From positions 1-36,078 of the forward strand of contig JAISOY010000013.1 of assembly GCA_031275285.1 (NCBI GenBank): DNA of 36,078 bases, read 5' to 3'. Made by a program: the position numbers and the translations under genes. Under the pieces are notes generated by a model. The model had not been told where the DNA came from, ran no database searches, and saw only the letters and a program-made list of their open reading frames with translations. This document shows, piece by piece, positions 34,592 to 36,078 of the stretch; within the stretch, counting starts at the first letter, position 1; each line of letters opens with the position of its first letter. The stretch comes from Bacteroidales bacterium (lineage in GTDB: Bacteria; Bacteroidota; Bacteroidia; Bacteroidales; UBA4181).

Positions 34592-35818
34592 ATGAAATAT
34601 ATTGTAGTACTTGGTGATGGAATGGCCGATGAGCCGGTTGATGAATTATCCGGGAAGACACCGCTGGAAGTAGCCAATAAACCAGCCATTGATTACCTGA
34701 CGGAACATGGAGAGCTGGGCATGGTAAAAACAGTTCCGGATGGTATTCCTCCGGGAAGTGATGCCGCAAATTTATCGGTAATGGGATACGATCCGAATAA
34801 ATTCTATACCGGACGTTCTCCCCTGGAAGCGGTTAGCATGGGGATACAGCTTTCCGATACGGATGTGACTTTACGCTGTAACCTGGTCACTTTGAGTGAT
34901 GATGTTCCATATGCTTCAAAAACAATGATCGATTACAGCAGTGATGAAATTACCTCAGAAGAAGCTGCCGAGCTGATCGGATCACTTCAGGATAAATTAG
35001 GATCGGAAATTTTTCATTTTTACCCTGGTCGTAGCTACCGTCATTTATTGGTGTGGAAAAACGGGAAAACCGGAAATATTTTGACTCCTCCGCACGATAT
35101 TCTAGAACGAAAGATTGACGATTATCTTCCGAAAGGCACTGAAAGTGCAGTAATATTACAGATGATGGAGAAGAGCGTGGAAATATTCCGGGATCATCCG
35201 GTGAACATTCGCCGCAGGGAAGCCGGATTACGTCCGGCCACTTCTATCTGGTTATGGGGGGAGGGGAGAAGGCCGTCATTACCCAACTTTGAAAAGAAAT
35301 ACGGATTGAAAGGGAGTGTGATTTCAGCCGTTGACCTGGTATTGGGTATTGGATTATGTGCCGGCCTCGAACCAATAGAAGTACCAGGCGCCACAGGTAA
35401 TATCCATACTAATTTTGAAGGCAAGACACAGGCTGCTATCGATCAATTACTGAATAAAGGAAAGGATTTTGTTTACCTCCATATAGAGGCCCCGGATGAG
35501 AGTGGCCACCGTTATGAAGTTGAAAATAAGGTAAAATCGATTGAGATCATTGATCAACAAATGGTCTTACCCATTAAAGAAGCTTTGGATGCTTCCGGGG
35601 AAGAGTATTCCATCATGATCTTACCGGATCATCCTACTCCTTTAAGGTTGAGGACACATACGTCCGATCCTGTCCCCTATGCTATTTATCGGAGTACCGT
35701 AGAACGCCGGAGTGAAATTTCTGCATATACGGAAAAGAACGGGGCGGCAACCGGGCTATACATTAGGGAAGGTTTCAGGTTAATGGATCGGTTCCTCAAG
35801 GATGAAGACGTATTTTAA
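34592..35818 (+). CDS. Cofactor-independent phosphoglycerate mutase, archaeal (ApgM) type, or homoserine kinase
   Basis: 408 residues of the alkaline-phosphatase superfamily. MKYIVVLGDGMADEPVDEL holds the first metal-binding aspartate. PGSDAANLSVMGYDP holds the expected serine nucleophile (PGSDxAN), and the C-terminal metal motifs are HIEAPDESGHR and ILPDHPTP. The length matches ApgM. Bacteroidota carry close relatives of this family that have been proposed to act as homoserine kinases in threonine synthesis; those usually sit beside thrA and thrC, which are absent here. The divergent neighbour is gap, which makes a glycolytic role equally plausible. I leave the symbol blank for that reason. 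Confidence 0.85.
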   Translation: MKYIVVLGDGMADEPVDELSGKTPLEVANKPAIDYLTEHGELGMVKTVPDGIPPGSDAANLSVMGYDPNKFYTGRSPLEAVSMGIQLSDTDVTLRCNLVTLSDDVPYASKTMIDYSSDEITSEEAAELIGSLQDKLGSEIFHFYPGRSYRHLLVWKNGKTGNILTPPHDILERKIDDYLPKGTESAVILQMMEKSVEIFRDHPVNIRRREAGLRPATSIWLWGEGRRPSLPNFEKKYGLKGSVISAVDLVLGIGLCAGLEPIEVPGATGNIHTNFEGKTQAAIDQLLNKGKDFVYLHIEAPDESGHRYEVENKVKSIEIIDQQMVLPIKEALDASGEEYSIMILPDHPTPLRLRTHTSDPVPYAIYRSTVERRSEISAYTEKNGAATGLYIREGFRLMDRFLKDEDVF

Positions 35819-36063
35819 TGGAGAATGATAGTACCGGCTTATTCCGGATACTTTACATATCATATCGTTCATGACCCGGATCATCTTTTGCCAATAAATG
35901 AACGTTCAGATAATTGTTACTATTAAACGAAAGGCATATTTTAGTATACATTTGAAGGTAGCTATTCACAAAGAAGATAATTCTAACCGGAATATCCGGA
36001 GCAGATTAAGTACACTTTTGTGCTCAACTGATGAAAATCAGTTTTGTTCCATATAAAAAAATA

Positions 36064-36071
36064 TATTTTTG
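36064..36071 (+). promoter_or_regulatory. Possible promoter at the window edge
   Basis: TATTTTTG with TTTG at 36043-36046 (17-base spacer, slightly short). It points rightward to a gene outside the window. The rest of 35819-36078 shows no feature. Confidence 0.35.
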
Positions 36072-36078
36072 CATGGAA

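Overview
The window looks like a chromosomal segment of a Bacteroidota bacterium, most likely order Bacteroidales. The promoters fit the Bacteroidota consensus (TTTG, about 20 bases, then TAnnTTTG), for example at trxB. Shine-Dalgarno sequences are almost absent. The gene families are also typical: a bifunctional nuclease with a UVR tail, a 6-bladed beta-propeller lipoprotein, an ApgM-type phosphoglycerate mutase, and secreted glycosaminoglycan lyases. No tRNA, rRNA, CRISPR array or intact insertion sequence was seen.

Layout. Positions 1-6300 hold the tail of an unknown protein, then minus-strand housekeeping genes: a nuclease gene, valS, a PfkB sugar kinase, folP and an unrecognised gene; the last three form a tight operon. 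trxB follows on the plus strand (6662-7615) from a near-ideal promoter. Positions 7786-13089 form a visibly AT-richer block. It holds one 1622-residue protein joining a DEDD exonuclease, a RecQ helicase and a UvrD-type helicase, beside the wreck of an AAA ATPase/DUF4143 gene. It looks acquired and is the best candidate for an unusual DNA-processing or defence function. Two strong inverted repeats lie beyond it (13237-13368).

Positions 13374-19144 are a minus-strand polysaccharide-utilisation operon: GH88 unsaturated glucuronyl hydrolase, PL8 lyase, heparinase II/III-type lyase and, at its promoter-proximal end, a heavily decayed gene. Lyases leave an unsaturated uronic acid at the new oligosaccharide end, which GH88 removes, so the set fits glycosaminoglycan breakdown. 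Next come a serine hydrolase (plus), a MORN-repeat protein overlapping a YihY/BrkB membrane protein (minus), and an AddA/RecB-like helicase-nuclease (plus) whose Walker A motif is only retained if translation starts at a non-ATG codon.

Positions 26435-29200 hold five phased repeats of about 22 bp, the rpsF-rpsR-rplI operon, a terminator, and an aspartate kinase resembling the ectoine-cluster type. The rest carries a 6-bladed propeller lipoprotein, a minus-strand set of SMP-30 lactonase, ECF sigma factor and DinB protein, then gap, and a divergent apgM-like gene that could be a phosphoglycerate mutase or a homoserine kinase. A diverged dispersed repeat occurs upstream of both trxB and the propeller gene.
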